Positions 30,967 to 39,367 of a DNA stretch of 44,313 bases are shown here, one piece after another (the first letter of the stretch is position 1; each line of letters starts with the position of its first letter). Under the pieces are notes generated by a model. It saw only the letters and a program-made list of their open reading frames with translations. It was not told the origin of the DNA and searched no databases. Source of the DNA: an uncultured Eubacteriales bacterium (GTDB lineage: Bacteria; Bacillota; Clostridia; Oscillospirales; Oscillospiraceae); contig URVR01000001.1 of NCBI GenBank assembly GCA_900551355.1, forward strand, positions 1 to 44,313, read 5' to 3'. The position numbers and the translations under genes were made by a program.

Positions 30967-30995
30967 TAGACAACGACAAAAACCGATGGTATACT
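30967..30995 (+). promoter_or_regulatory. Promoter of the dockerin-cohesin operon
   Basis: TAGACA (30967-30972), 17 bases, TATACT (30990-30995). The 12-mer AACCGATGGTAT (30981-30992) fills the end of the spacer and overlaps the -10. Confidence 0.8.
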
Positions 30996-31075
30996 GTCAA
31001 TGATTATTGTTATGTAAATCAACCGGTGCTTCTGCACCGCTCTACCGATTCTTTTGCGAAGGCAGGGTGTTTGCG

Positions 31076-33520
31076 ATGAAATGGATGAAACGAGGGGCCG
31101 CCGCGGTGCTGGCCGCCGCGCTGGTGCTGAGTCTGCTGGCCACCGCGCTGCTGGCCGCCAGCAAGAACTGGCTGGGCGCGGGTCTGGGCGATCTGAGCCA
31201 GTACTACGAGACGGGCAACCACGCCGATCCCGGCTACTACTCCACGGTGGACGGCGACCTGGGCGGCACGTCCTACGGCATCTACATGTTCGCCAGCAAT
31301 GCCGGCACGCCGTTGAGCTTTATCCAGTGGCTGCAGGCGTTCGACGCCGGCTCCCTCTACCGCTACATGGGCGACAAGCTGTACAACGCCTACGCCTACG
31401 ACGTCAACGGCAAATACGCCCCCGGCTACGGCAGCAACTTCAACGCCAACTGGCGCAGCGTGGGCGACGATTATCCGGAGGAGTTCACCCAGGCCCAGAA
31501 GGACTACTGGGAGACCCACGCCTACGCGGACCTGCTGAGCAACCTGAAGTCCGCCGTCCCCGCCTTTGATCTGAACAACTACTCCGTGGCGCTGCGCAAC
31601 GTGCTGTGGAGCCGCAGCGTACACCACGGCGCCGGCGTCATCCAGGGTGCCAACAGCAGCGACGGCCGCAGCGGCGCCACCGGCGTGGTGCTTCGGGCCT
31701 TCGACAAGCTGGGCGGCTTCCAGAACCAGAGCGAGGCCCAGCTGATCCAGGCCATCTATGACGAGTGCAGCCGTCTCAGCGCCGCCCCCTCCGAGAGTGT
31801 GAAGCAGCGCATGTCCGGCGATACCGCCGACAAGTACGGCGTGTCCGGCCAGTCCATGGCCTACTTCATCGGCAGCTCCGGCGATGTGCAGCTCAGCGTC
31901 TATCGCCGTCTGCACGTCAACGAACCGGCGGACGCCCTGGTGATGCTGTACGCCAACTCCCAGGCGCCCCTGGCTGACGGCGATTACCGCGTCTCCCCCC
32001 ACGGGGCCACCGATCAGGCGCTGGCCGCCGATCTGTCCGGCCTGACGGCGGCTGCCGGCGCCGCCTCCGTTCAGCTGACCTACTACGCCGGCGGCTATTA
32101 CACCCTGAGCATCGGCGGGCAGCGTCTGACCGACGCGGGCGGCAAGGTGACGCTGGCCGCTCCCACTGCCGGGAACGACCAGATGTGGCAGCTGGTGGGC
32201 GACGGCACCTACTATCTGAAAAACCGCGGCACCGGCCTGCTGCTGGCGCTGAGCACCGGCTCTGTGGCCACCACCGGTGACAGCGGCGCCGCTACCCCGC
32301 TCCAGCTCTCCGCCATCGGCAGCACGTGGGGCACGGAGGGTATGTTCTATCCCAGCAGCGAGGACTCCACCACCGAGCTGGTGGCCGGCAAGTCCTCCTA
32401 CCCCTTCCGCGGCGTGGTCACCAGCAGTCTGCCCATCTCCAACATCACGGTGAGGGTGGCCTCCACCGACGGCAAGACCGGCTTCACCGCCTCCAGCAGC
32501 ATCAAGAGCACCGTATATTACTACGACCTGTGGAACCTGGACAGCGCCTGCGCCTTCAGTAAGCTCAGCGCGGGACAGTACACCATGACCATCACCGGCA
32601 CCAACGCCGCCGGTACGGTGACGCTGGCGGAGAGCCGCTTCACCGTGGACGTCAACACCTCGCCCGATCCCGGCGATCTTGCCGACGAGAAGTACAGCGT
32701 ATCCTTCCAGATCGGCGATACCATCATCGAAACGCGCGTTTACAATCTGACCGACACTTACGGCGAGCTGCCCTCCGTCAGCGAGGCCGGCTTCCAGGGC
32801 TGGTTCCGTGAGGACGGCACGGAGGTCTCCCCCAACTCCCCGGTGGCCGCCTCCAACCACACGCTGTTCGCCAAGTTCGGCGATCTCCACACCGTCACCT
32901 TCAAGGTGGACGACACCGTGGTCAGCACGGTCAGGCTGGCCAAGGGCGGCCTTATCACCGCCCCGGCCAACCCCGTCAAGGCGGCGGACAGCAGCTATAC
33001 CTACAGCTTCACGCACTGGGTGGATCAGAACGGCAATATCTTCGTCGCCGACGCCACCTATATGGATGCCTCCGACCTCACCTATGTCGCCCAGTTCAAC
33101 AGGACCGCCAAGCCCAGTGACAGCGGTGGCGGCGGCAGCAGCGGCGGTGGCGGCACAGGTCCCTCCGCACCCTCCGGCGGTTTCCTCACCGGTATCGCAC
33201 CCGGTACGTCCGTCAAGACCCTGAACAGCTCCGGCTACACCGTGTATGACGGCAGGGCCGAGGTAGTCTCCGGCAATGTGGGCACGGGCATGATCGCCGT
33301 CAGCGGCAGCACCAGCCTGACCATCGTGGTCACCGGCGATGTCAACGGCGACGGACGCATCACCATCACCGACGTGGTGAAGCTGCAGAACTACGTCGCC
33401 AGTGCAGGCAGCCTGCAGGAAGCCGCCATGAAGGCTGCCGACATCAACGGCGACGGACGCATCACCATCACCGATGTGGTGCAGGCCGCCCAGGTCACTG
33501 TGGGGCAGCGCACCATCTGA
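31076..33520 (+). CDS. Secreted multidomain protein: lysozyme-like domain, lectin-like and InlB-type repeats, C-terminal dockerin
   Basis: 814 residues from 31076, with an N-terminal signal peptide (MKWMKRGAAAVLAAALVLSL). Domains in order: about 30-260, a lysozyme/chitosanase-like domain as in phage tail lysins (GDLGGTSYGIYMFASNAGTP, later VLWSRSVHHGAG); about 300-420, a ricin-B-like beta-trefoil with QMWQLVGDG; about 430-540, an Ig-like region; about 540-680, two InlB/Flg_new-type repeats (FQGWFREDG, FTHWVDQNG); a Gly/Ser linker; and at 754-812 a type I dockerin with two calcium-loop repeats (GDVNGDGRITITDVVKLQNY and ADINGDGRITITDVV). It should be secreted and held by a cohesin. The adjacent downstream gene encodes one. 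Confidence 0.87.
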   Translation: MKWMKRGAAAVLAAALVLSLLATALLAASKNWLGAGLGDLSQYYETGNHADPGYYSTVDGDLGGTSYGIYMFASNAGTPLSFIQWLQAFDAGSLYRYMGDKLYNAYAYDVNGKYAPGYGSNFNANWRSVGDDYPEEFTQAQKDYWETHAYADLLSNLKSAVPAFDLNNYSVALRNVLWSRSVHHGAGVIQGANSSDGRSGATGVVLRAFDKLGGFQNQSEAQLIQAIYDECSRLSAAPSESVKQRMSGDTADKYGVSGQSMAYFIGSSGDVQLSVYRRLHVNEPADALVMLYANSQAPLADGDYRVSPHGATDQALAADLSGLTAAAGAASVQLTYYAGGYYTLSIGGQRLTDAGGKVTLAAPTAGNDQMWQLVGDGTYYLKNRGTGLLLALSTGSVATTGDSGAATPLQLSAIGSTWGTEGMFYPSSEDSTTELVAGKSSYPFRGVVTSSLPISNITVRVASTDGKTGFTASSSIKSTVYYYDLWNLDSACAFSKLSAGQYTMTITGTNAAGTVTLAESRFTVDVNTSPDPGDLADEKYSVSFQIGDTIIETRVYNLTDTYGELPSVSEAGFQGWFREDGTEVSPNSPVAASNHTLFAKFGDLHTVTFKVDDTVVSTVRLAKGGLITAPANPVKAADSSYTYSFTHWVDQNGNIFVADATYMDASDLTYVAQFNRTAKPSDSGGGGSSGGGGTGPSAPSGGFLTGIAPGTSVKTLNSSGYTVYDGRAEVVSGNVGTGMIAVSGSTSLTIVVTGDVNGDGRITITDVVKLQNYVASAGSLQEAAMKAADINGDGRITITDVVQAAQVTVGQRTI

Positions 33521-33534
33521 GTGGGAGGTAACTC

Positions 33535-35118
33535 ATGAAAAACAGACTCCTTCGCACCGCACTGTCCCTGACAGCCGCCCTGCTGCTGATACTGACCGTG
33601 CTGCCCCGGCAGGCCCATGCCGCCGGCGCCTCGCTCACCGGCAGCGACAGCGTGCAGGCCGGCAATTCCGTCACCCTGACCCTGTCTGTGAGCAGCAAGA
33701 TCTACGGCCTGACGGCAGACCTCAACTGCGGCAGCAATCTGACCTTCACCAACTACACCTGCTCTGTCAGCGGGTGGAGCATCCTGGTGAACCAGAACCA
33801 TTTCAGCGTCTACGGCACCTCCAGTGCCAGCGGCGCGGTGATCACCGTCACGCTGAAGGCGGCCTCCGGCGTCTCAGCCGATACGGCTCTCAGCGCCAGC
33901 TTTGACAACATCGTGGCCTCCGACGGCGAGAAGGACATCGACATGGGCTCCGCCTCCTGGTCGGGCAAGGCCGCCACCCTCAGCGACAACTGCTCCCTGT
34001 CCGCCATCATTGCCGGCAACTTCACGCTGAACCCGGCGTTTTCCGCCAACACAACGTACTACACCGCCAAGGTGCCCTACAGCGTGGAAAAGCTGAATCT
34101 GGACTACAACCGGGCCGACAAGACCCAGACCGTCTCCATCAGCGGCACCCAGCTGGCCGTGGGGCTCAACACCGTGACCCTGAAGGTCACCGCCGCCAAC
34201 GGCGCCACCCGCACCTACACCATCGAGGTCACACGGGAGCAGGACCCCAACTACAAGCCCTCCTCCGACGCCACTCTCTCCCAGCTGGGCATCGAGGGCG
34301 CGTCTCTCAGCCCCGCCTTCAGCAGCAGCGTCAAGGACTACATCGCCTACGTCCCCTTTGAGACGGAGCAGGTGACGCTTTCCGCCACCGCCAGCGACAG
34401 CAAGGCCAGCGGCGTCAGCGGCACCGGCGACATCGCCATCGACAAGGAGGGCGACAATCTGGTGACGGTCACCTGCACCGCCGAGGACAAGATCTCCAAG
34501 GAGGCGTATACCATCCACGTGGTGCGTATGCCCAAGTACACCGGCATCGTGCCCGACGTCACCGTACCGGAGCCTGACCCCGAACCGGCGCCTGAGCCGG
34601 AGCCGGAGGTCCCCATGCTTGAGATCCCCCTGAACGTCAAGCTGCCCCTGCTGGGCGAGGTCCGCACGGCGGTGGCCATCATCGGCGGCATGGTGCTGGT
34701 AGCAGGACTTCTGTTCCTGCTGGGCCTGTTCATCGGCCGCAGCATCGGCGGTGACGATGATGACGGGCCGGACGGCCCCGACGAACGGGACCACCGGCAT
34801 CGGGACGAGCACCGTCCCCTCCCTGCGCCGGATCGCTCCCGTCCCACGCCCCGCATCGTGCCCCGGGAGCCGCAGCCGGTAAAGAAGGCCGCGCCCAAGG
34901 CCCGGAACTGGGCGGACTTCGACATCCCGCTGGACGATGACGAGCCTGCGGCGCCTCCCGCACCCAAGGCCGCACCCCAGCAGACCGCCGCCCCCGACCT
35001 CCCGCTGATGGAGGAGACGGTGGACCGGACGCTCAGCGATGCGCCCACCCCCGAGGACGAGGAGGATGTGCGCACCATGTCTCTGGAGGACCTGCTCAAG
35101 GACATCCGCGATATGTAA
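33535..35118 (+). CDS. Membrane-anchored cohesin-like protein with cytoplasmic tail
   Basis: 527 residues, 14 nt behind the dockerin gene, with GTGGGAGG as its ribosome site. Signal peptide to about 29 (LPRQAHA). Residues 32-148 form a cohesin-like beta domain (SVQAGNSVTLTLSVSSKIYG, ITVTLKAASGVSADTALS), somewhat short for the family. Two cadherin-like beta-sandwich domains follow (about 152-237 and 243-335), then a PEPDPEPAPEPEPEVP spacer. A transmembrane helix spans about 377-402 (AVAIIGGMVLVAGLLFLLGL). The remaining 125 residues would be cytoplasmic: Asp-rich, His/Arg-rich, proline-rich, ending MSLEDLLKDIRDM. It probably displays the dockerin protein on the membrane and connects it to an intracellular partner. 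Confidence 0.82.
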   Translation: MKNRLLRTALSLTAALLLILTVLPRQAHAAGASLTGSDSVQAGNSVTLTLSVSSKIYGLTADLNCGSNLTFTNYTCSVSGWSILVNQNHFSVYGTSSASGAVITVTLKAASGVSADTALSASFDNIVASDGEKDIDMGSASWSGKAATLSDNCSLSAIIAGNFTLNPAFSANTTYYTAKVPYSVEKLNLDYNRADKTQTVSISGTQLAVGLNTVTLKVTAANGATRTYTIEVTREQDPNYKPSSDATLSQLGIEGASLSPAFSSSVKDYIAYVPFETEQVTLSATASDSKASGVSGTGDIAIDKEGDNLVTVTCTAEDKISKEAYTIHVVRMPKYTGIVPDVTVPEPDPEPAPEPEPEVPMLEIPLNVKLPLLGEVRTAVAIIGGMVLVAGLLFLLGLFIGRSIGGDDDDGPDGPDERDHRHRDEHRPLPAPDRSRPTPRIVPREPQPVKKAAPKARNWADFDIPLDDDEPAAPPAPKAAPQQTAAPDLPLMEETVDRTLSDAPTPEDEEDVRTMSLEDLLKDIRDM

Positions 35119-35124
35119 AAGTCA

Positions 35125-35166
35125 AAATAGGCCCCTCTGCCGATCCGACAGGGGGGCCTATTTTTT
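35125..35166 (+). terminator. Terminator of the dockerin-cohesin operon
   Basis: An imperfect stem around AAATAGGCCCC and GGGGCCTATTTTTT brackets a GATC-containing loop; the T6 tail is on the plus strand. Confidence 0.88.
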
Positions 35167-35216
35167 GTCTGGCTCGTCTGCTGCGCAGGGAGTTTCGGGT
35201 ATTTTTTCGAATGTCG

Positions 35217-35246
35217 TTGACAAGGATCGGGACAGGGTGATATACT
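35217..35246 (+). promoter_or_regulatory. Promoter of the cobalamin riboswitch transcript
   Basis: TTGACA (35217-35222), an 18-base spacer, TATACT (35241-35246). Confidence 0.8.
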
Positions 35247-35253
35247 ACATTCG

Positions 35254-35505
35254 TTAATTGAATACGATCCGGTGAAGTCGTGCGGCTGTCCGCTGCAAAG
35301 ATCAGGTTTAGCTGATCAGGCGGCAGTTTAGAAGGAAATGGGAAAAACCCACCGCGAACGGCACTGTGAGCGCAAGGATGCACCGAAACAGCGAAAGCTG
35401 TGTGACGAAAGTCAGCCATTGGGCGAGAGCCTGAGAAGGTAGGCGGCAAACGAGGAGCGAAAGCTTCAGGGCGCGAGGCAGAAGAATTGCACGTCTGAGG
35501 ATCAG
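35254..35505 (+). ncRNA. Cobalamin riboswitch (somewhat divergent)
   Basis: The element begins TTAATTGAATACGAT as in the family consensus. P1 can form between GATCC (35266-35270) and GGATC (35499-35503). Recognisable core blocks in the right order are GAAGGAAATGGG (about 35331-35342), GGCACTGTGAGCG (35360-35372), CAGCCATTGGGCGAGAGCC (35413-35431) followed by TGAGAAGG, and GCGAGGCAGAAGAATTGC (35473-35490). Several normally invariant bases differ, for example GCACTGT for CCACTGT. The next gene starts about 250 nt downstream. Confidence 0.72.
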
Positions 35506-35593
35506 GCACAGCGGGCGTTTTCTCCGTTTGGCACCATGGAAACCACGCTGTTTTTGCAATGCAGAAACGGCGTTTTCTTATCAAAAATGTACC

Positions 35594-35697
35594 GCCTATC
35601 CCTGTACAGGGATAGGCATTTCTGCTGTAGTCAAGTCGAGACGGCATCAGCCGTCTGCTTTCCATAAGGTGGAAGGGGCTTGCCGGCCCCTTCCACC
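35594..35697 (+). promoter_or_regulatory. Hairpins between riboswitch and gene (likely expression platform)
   Basis: 35594-35617 is a 24-nt near-continuous palindrome (GCCTATCCCTG, TA, CAGGGATAGGC). 35668-35697 is a strong stem (GGTGGAAGGGGC with GGCCCCTTCCACC) followed by TACCTCTCTTT. A GACGGC/GCCGTC hairpin lies between. One of these probably acts as the regulated terminator. No gene was seen in 35506-35751. Confidence 0.55.
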
Positions 35698-35751
35698 TAC
35701 CTCTCTTTATACAGATGTAAACAGAAAATTCACATAAAGGAGACTGAGACA

Positions 35752-36453
35752 ATGAAGAAACGTGTGGTATCGTGGCTGCTGGTGGTGCTGATGCTCACCA
35801 GCCTGCTGCCCACCTCCGTCCTGGCGGAGATGGTGGACGCGGCGGCGAGCACAGCCGTGGAGCAGCCTCTCACCGAGGACGCGGCCGTCCCGGAGGAGCC
35901 GGAGGAACAGGAGGGATCGAAGACACCGGAAGCCCCGGAAACGCCGGAGGTTCCGGAGGATACGGAAAATACGGACGACGCGGAGCAGGAAGCTGGTCCG
36001 CAGTCTGCCGTGCAGAGCGCCGATATCATGGTGCAGGCGGCGGCCGTGACGGAGATCAGCACAGCGGCGGAATTCGCCGGCATGAGCGCCACCGGCAGCT
36101 ATAAGCTGACGAAGGATATCACCGTTACAGCGCCCTATAAGAAGGCAGACTTTACAGGCACCTTTGACGGCGATAACCATACGATCACATTTACGTATGA
36201 TTCCACGGGAAACGTGAATGCGGGCCTGTTTTTGCGAACGGGAAAAAACGCAGTTATTAAAAACCTTAAGGTTGAGGTTGCCCTGACATCAACGGCGGCA
36301 AGCGCAAGCTGCGGAACGGGTGGTTTGGTCGGCACCGTGTATGGCGCTACCACCATCACAAATTGCCACATCAGCGGGAACGTGCAAAACACAAACAAAG
36401 GCAGTTCATATAGGCCTGTTGGACCAGCAGCTCGAAATTGGCCTCTATCGTAG
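35752..36453 (+). pseudogene. Truncated surface protein with GLUG-like repeat, behind the cobalamin riboswitch
   Basis: 233 codons from 35752 with AAAGGAG upstream. Signal peptide MKKRVVSWLLVVLMLTSLLP to about residue 26, a Glu/Pro-rich linker (40-100), then a beta-helix-like start: YKLTKDITVTAP, FTGTFDGDNHTITF and a GLUG-type repeat GTGGLVGTVYGATTITNCHI. At about 36410 the repeat pattern breaks off and the frame ends 14 codons later. Family members are usually far longer, so the gene looks disrupted. B12-regulated surface proteins of this kind are candidates for extracellular cobalamin capture; the binding part, if any, is missing here. Confidence 0.65.
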
Positions 36454-36786
36454 AAGCCGCCGTTCTGTGCAGCTGCCGCAGGGCACGGCTATTGGCCTTC
36501 CCGACGGGTATCCGTGCATCTTGCCCCAGCTTTTAGATGCAGACACTCCCCTGCCGCGCCGCCGCATATGCGGCAGCGAAAGCAAGTACATGTCGTCTCA
36601 CCTGCTTCGCCCCCCGCGATCGCCCCCCCATTGCGCACCGCAGTCATGTGGCGCGGCGGATGCGATTGCCGGTACTTATTTCCTTGCCGGTGGCGCATAC
36701 CCTTTCCGCCGTCCGGTGCAATGCCGGAGCTGTGATCGGTGTAAAATTCCCAAATTTGCTTTTCCCCACGCCTGAAGACACCAACA
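36410..36786. other. Unassigned sequence downstream of the broken surface-protein gene
   Basis: No gene is convincingly recognised in this 377-bp stretch. On the minus strand a stop-free frame (about 36537-36390) reads KLGQDARIPVGKANSRALRQ and onward to EANFELLVQQAY, which looks like coding sequence, but I cannot name it and find no start. Composition changes (runs of C, short palindromes such as GCCGCATATGCGGC) suggest inserted or rearranged DNA. Confidence 0.4.
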
Positions 36787-36820
36787 AAAACGACGCCTGC
36801 ACCAAACGCAGGCGTCGTTT
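36787..36820 (-). terminator. Terminator of the exopolysaccharide operon
   Basis: The stem AAACGACGCCTGC/GCAGGCGTCGTTT with a seven-base loop is followed on the minus strand by T5, 13 nt past the phosphosugar transferase stop. Confidence 0.88.
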
Positions 36821-36832
36821 CTTATTCACAGT

Positions 36833-38233
36833 TCATTTTCCCGCCTTATCCCGGCGGGCGTTGATCTTTTCCTTGTTGAACATGCAGAACGCCGTCATCA
36901 GCAGGATCCGCAGATCGAAGGCCGGCGACCAGTTCTCGATATAGTACAGGTCGAACTCGATGCGCTTGGTGATGGACGTATCGCCCCGGAAGCCGTTGAC
37001 CTGCGCCCAGCCGGTGATGCCGGGCCGCACCTGGTGCTTCACCATGTAGCGAGGGATCTCCTCCTTGAACTGCTTCACAAAGAACGGCAGCTCCGGGCGG
37101 GGGCCGATAAGGCTCATGTCGCCCTTGAGCACGTTGAAAAACTGGGGCAGCTCGTCCACGGAGCACTTGCGGATCAGGGAGCCGAACCACGTCTTGCGGT
37201 CGTCCTCGTTCTTGCTCCAGCCGGTGTTCTGACTGCTGTTGACCTTCATGGAGCGGAACTTGTACATGTAAAAGGGCTTCTTGTCCTTGCCCACCCGCTC
37301 CTGCTTAAAGATGATGGGGCCGGGGGAGGACAGCTTCACGCCGACGGCCGCGATGAGCATCAGCGGCGAGGTCAGCACGATCAGCACCAGCGAGCCGATG
37401 ATGTCCGCCGTCCGCTTCAGCATGGCGTTGCCCAGATTGTCCAGCGGGATGCGCCGCAGGTTGATGAGCGGCAGCCCGTTTACGATGTCCACCTGGGGAT
37501 TGGAGGACATATACCTGACGTAGGACGGCACCACGGACAGCTTTGTGCCGTCCTTTTCGCAGGCGTCGATGATCTTGCCCATCCACTGCCCCTCCTCCGT
37601 GGGCAGGGCCACCACCACCTCGTCCGGCTTCTCCCGCTGGAAGATCTCCTCCAGCTGCCGGTAGGCGCCGCAGTAGGGCAGGGCGCGCCAGTCGCTCCGG
37701 TCCGCCACATAGCCCACCACCTGATAACCCAGGCTCTTATCCTGCGTCACCTTTTTCAGATAGGCCTCGGCGCTGTCCCCGTGACCCACCAGCAGCACCC
37801 GCTTCTGGTTGTAGCCCATGGCGCGGTAGTGCCGCAGCAGCAGACGTATGGCCGCCCGCTTGCCCACCAGCAGGAGCACGGACACGCCGTAGAAAAACGC
37901 CACCGACCACCGGGACGTCTCGCCCAGGCGCAGCACGAACATGGCCGCCATGACGATCAACGCCACCAGCAGCTCCAGCACCGCCACCCGTCCGGCCTCC
38001 ACATGGAACCGCACGGCCCGGAAGGACTCGTACAGCCCCGCCACGGCAAAGATCAGCAGCGTCAGCGCCGCCGCCGCCACGCCCAGCCAGACGTAGTAGT
38101 TGAACGGCATGCCTCTGATGCCGCGGAACAGGTCGAATCGCAGCCAGTAGGACACCAGCATGGCCAGAAAGACCGCCACTGCGTCGGTGAGCACGTTGAA
38201 TTGATTGAGCAGACGTTGGTTTTCCCGTATCAT
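36833..38233 (-). CDS. Initiating undecaprenyl-phosphate glycosylphosphotransferase (WcaJ type)
   Basis: 466 residues of the polyprenyl glycosylphosphotransferase family, which starts exopolysaccharide synthesis by moving a sugar-1-phosphate onto undecaprenyl phosphate. The N-terminal half has four hydrophobic helices, followed by a Rossmann-like CoA-binding-type domain (KRVLLVGHGDSAEAYL). A fifth helix (about 287-307) leads into the catalytic domain: PGPIIFKQERVGKDKKPFYM, YKFRSM, KCSVDELPQFFNVLKGDMSL, GPRPE and RPGITGWAQVNG. Its ATG overlaps the stop of the upstream glycosyltransferase (ATGA). It is the last gene of the operon. Confidence 0.95.
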   Translation of the reverse strand: MIRENQRLLNQFNVLTDAVAVFLAMLVSYWLRFDLFRGIRGMPFNYYVWLGVAAAALTLLIFAVAGLYESFRAVRFHVEAGRVAVLELLVALIVMAAMFVLRLGETSRWSVAFFYGVSVLLLVGKRAAIRLLLRHYRAMGYNQKRVLLVGHGDSAEAYLKKVTQDKSLGYQVVGYVADRSDWRALPYCGAYRQLEEIFQREKPDEVVVALPTEEGQWMGKIIDACEKDGTKLSVVPSYVRYMSSNPQVDIVNGLPLINLRRIPLDNLGNAMLKRTADIIGSLVLIVLTSPLMLIAAVGVKLSSPGPIIFKQERVGKDKKPFYMYKFRSMKVNSSQNTGWSKNEDDRKTWFGSLIRKCSVDELPQFFNVLKGDMSLIGPRPELPFFVKQFKEEIPRYMVKHQVRPGITGWAQVNGFRGDTSITKRIEFDLYYIENWSPAFDLRILLMTAFCMFNKEKINARRDKAGK

Positions 38234-39348
38234 ATCCGTTTTCCTTTATCACCCGTCACGGACAGGTATCGTTCCATCACCTGCGGCAGCACCGTCTCCA
38301 GCGCGTACCGCTGCATCTTCTCCCGGCCTGCCTGTCCCAGCTGTGCGCGCAGCCCGGCGTCCTCCGCCAGCGTCCGCACCGCGTCGGCAAAGGCCGCCTC
38401 GTCCCCCCGCGGGAACAGCAGACCGTTCTCCGACCCGATCAGATCGGTGTGCCCCTTCACGGCGCTGGCCACCGCCGGCAGGCCGCAGGCCATGGCCTCC
38501 ATGATGTTGAAGGGCAGCCCCTCCGACCGGCTGGCGGACACGGCGATGTCCGCCGCCCCCAGCCACACCGGGATATCGTGTACCTGCCCCGGAAACTGCA
38601 CCCGATCCGCCACGCCCAGCTCACCAGCCAGCGCGCGGCAGGACTCCAGCAGCTCACCGCTGCCGGGCAGCAGCAGCTTGATGTGCGGCGGCAGCTTCGT
38701 CATGGCCCGCAGCAGCATGGCCTGGTCCTTCCGTCCGGAGAATTCCGCCGGATAGAGCAGGGCGATGTCCCCCTCCGCAAGACCCAGCCTGTCCCGCATG
38801 GCCTGCCGCGTCTCCCCCGCCGCCCGGAAGCGGCTGAGGTCCACGCCCATGCCGGGGATCTCCTCCACCCGGGCCGCCGCACAGTGTTCCACTGCCCACC
38901 GGGTATCCCAGGCGTTCATGGTCAGCACCAGATCGGTCTGGGGCGCCGTCAGCAGCTCCGCCTTTGTCAGCAGCAGCTTTTTGGCCGCCGGCGTCTCGTC
39001 GGTGAACAGATACCCGTGCATCACGTTGATGATCCCGGGCCGGTCATGCATGCCCCTTGCCGCCCAGCGGGTGAAGAACGCCGCCAGCGACGTGTGGGCG
39101 ATGACCAGATCGTAGTGCTCCCGCTCCATCATGCCCCGCAGCAGCTTTGCCGCCCGGAAATTGGCGGGAGAGGACATCTTCTTCTCCAGCGGCAGCACCG
39201 TGGTCACGTCGGCAAAGGGGATATCCCGCATGGCGCCGCCGCAGGCCACATGCACCTGCCAGCCCAGCTCCCGGAACCGCCGGAGGTAGGGCAGGTGGAA
39301 ATTCATGATATGGGAAAATGTGGACGCCGTGATCAGCACGGATGGCAT
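38230..39348 (-). CDS. Glycosyltransferase family 4 protein
   Basis: 372 residues starting at 39348 with GGAGG upstream. The N-terminal acceptor domain begins MPSVLITASTFSHIMNFHLP; the donor domain has LLYPAEFSGRKDQAMLLRA, LLLPGSGELLESC and the GT4 signature SASRSEGLPFNIMEAMACGLP with the E-x7-E glutamates. It adds a sugar to the lipid-linked repeat unit on the cytoplasmic face. Flanked by polymerase and initiating transferase genes; the sugar is unknown. Confidence 0.93.
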   Translation of the reverse strand: MPSVLITASTFSHIMNFHLPYLRRFRELGWQVHVACGGAMRDIPFADVTTVLPLEKKMSSPANFRAAKLLRGMMEREHYDLVIAHTSLAAFFTRWAARGMHDRPGIINVMHGYLFTDETPAAKKLLLTKAELLTAPQTDLVLTMNAWDTRWAVEHCAAARVEEIPGMGVDLSRFRAAGETRQAMRDRLGLAEGDIALLYPAEFSGRKDQAMLLRAMTKLPPHIKLLLPGSGELLESCRALAGELGVADRVQFPGQVHDIPVWLGAADIAVSASRSEGLPFNIMEAMACGLPAVASAVKGHTDLIGSENGLLFPRGDEAAFADAVRTLAEDAGLRAQLGQAGREKMQRYALETVLPQVMERYLSVTGDKGKRI

Positions 39349-39367
39349 AGGCGTTCCTCCTTTGCTG

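Noticed and set aside
35254..35505. RNase P RNA or tmRNA as identity for the structured RNA
   Set aside because: The conserved GAGGAAAGTCC block of RNase P RNA and the tmRNA termini are missing, while the ordered cobalamin blocks are present.
36489..36698. 69-codon minus-strand ORF in the unassigned region
   Set aside because: Arg/Gly/Cys-rich translation without family resemblance and no ribosome site; not supported as a gene.
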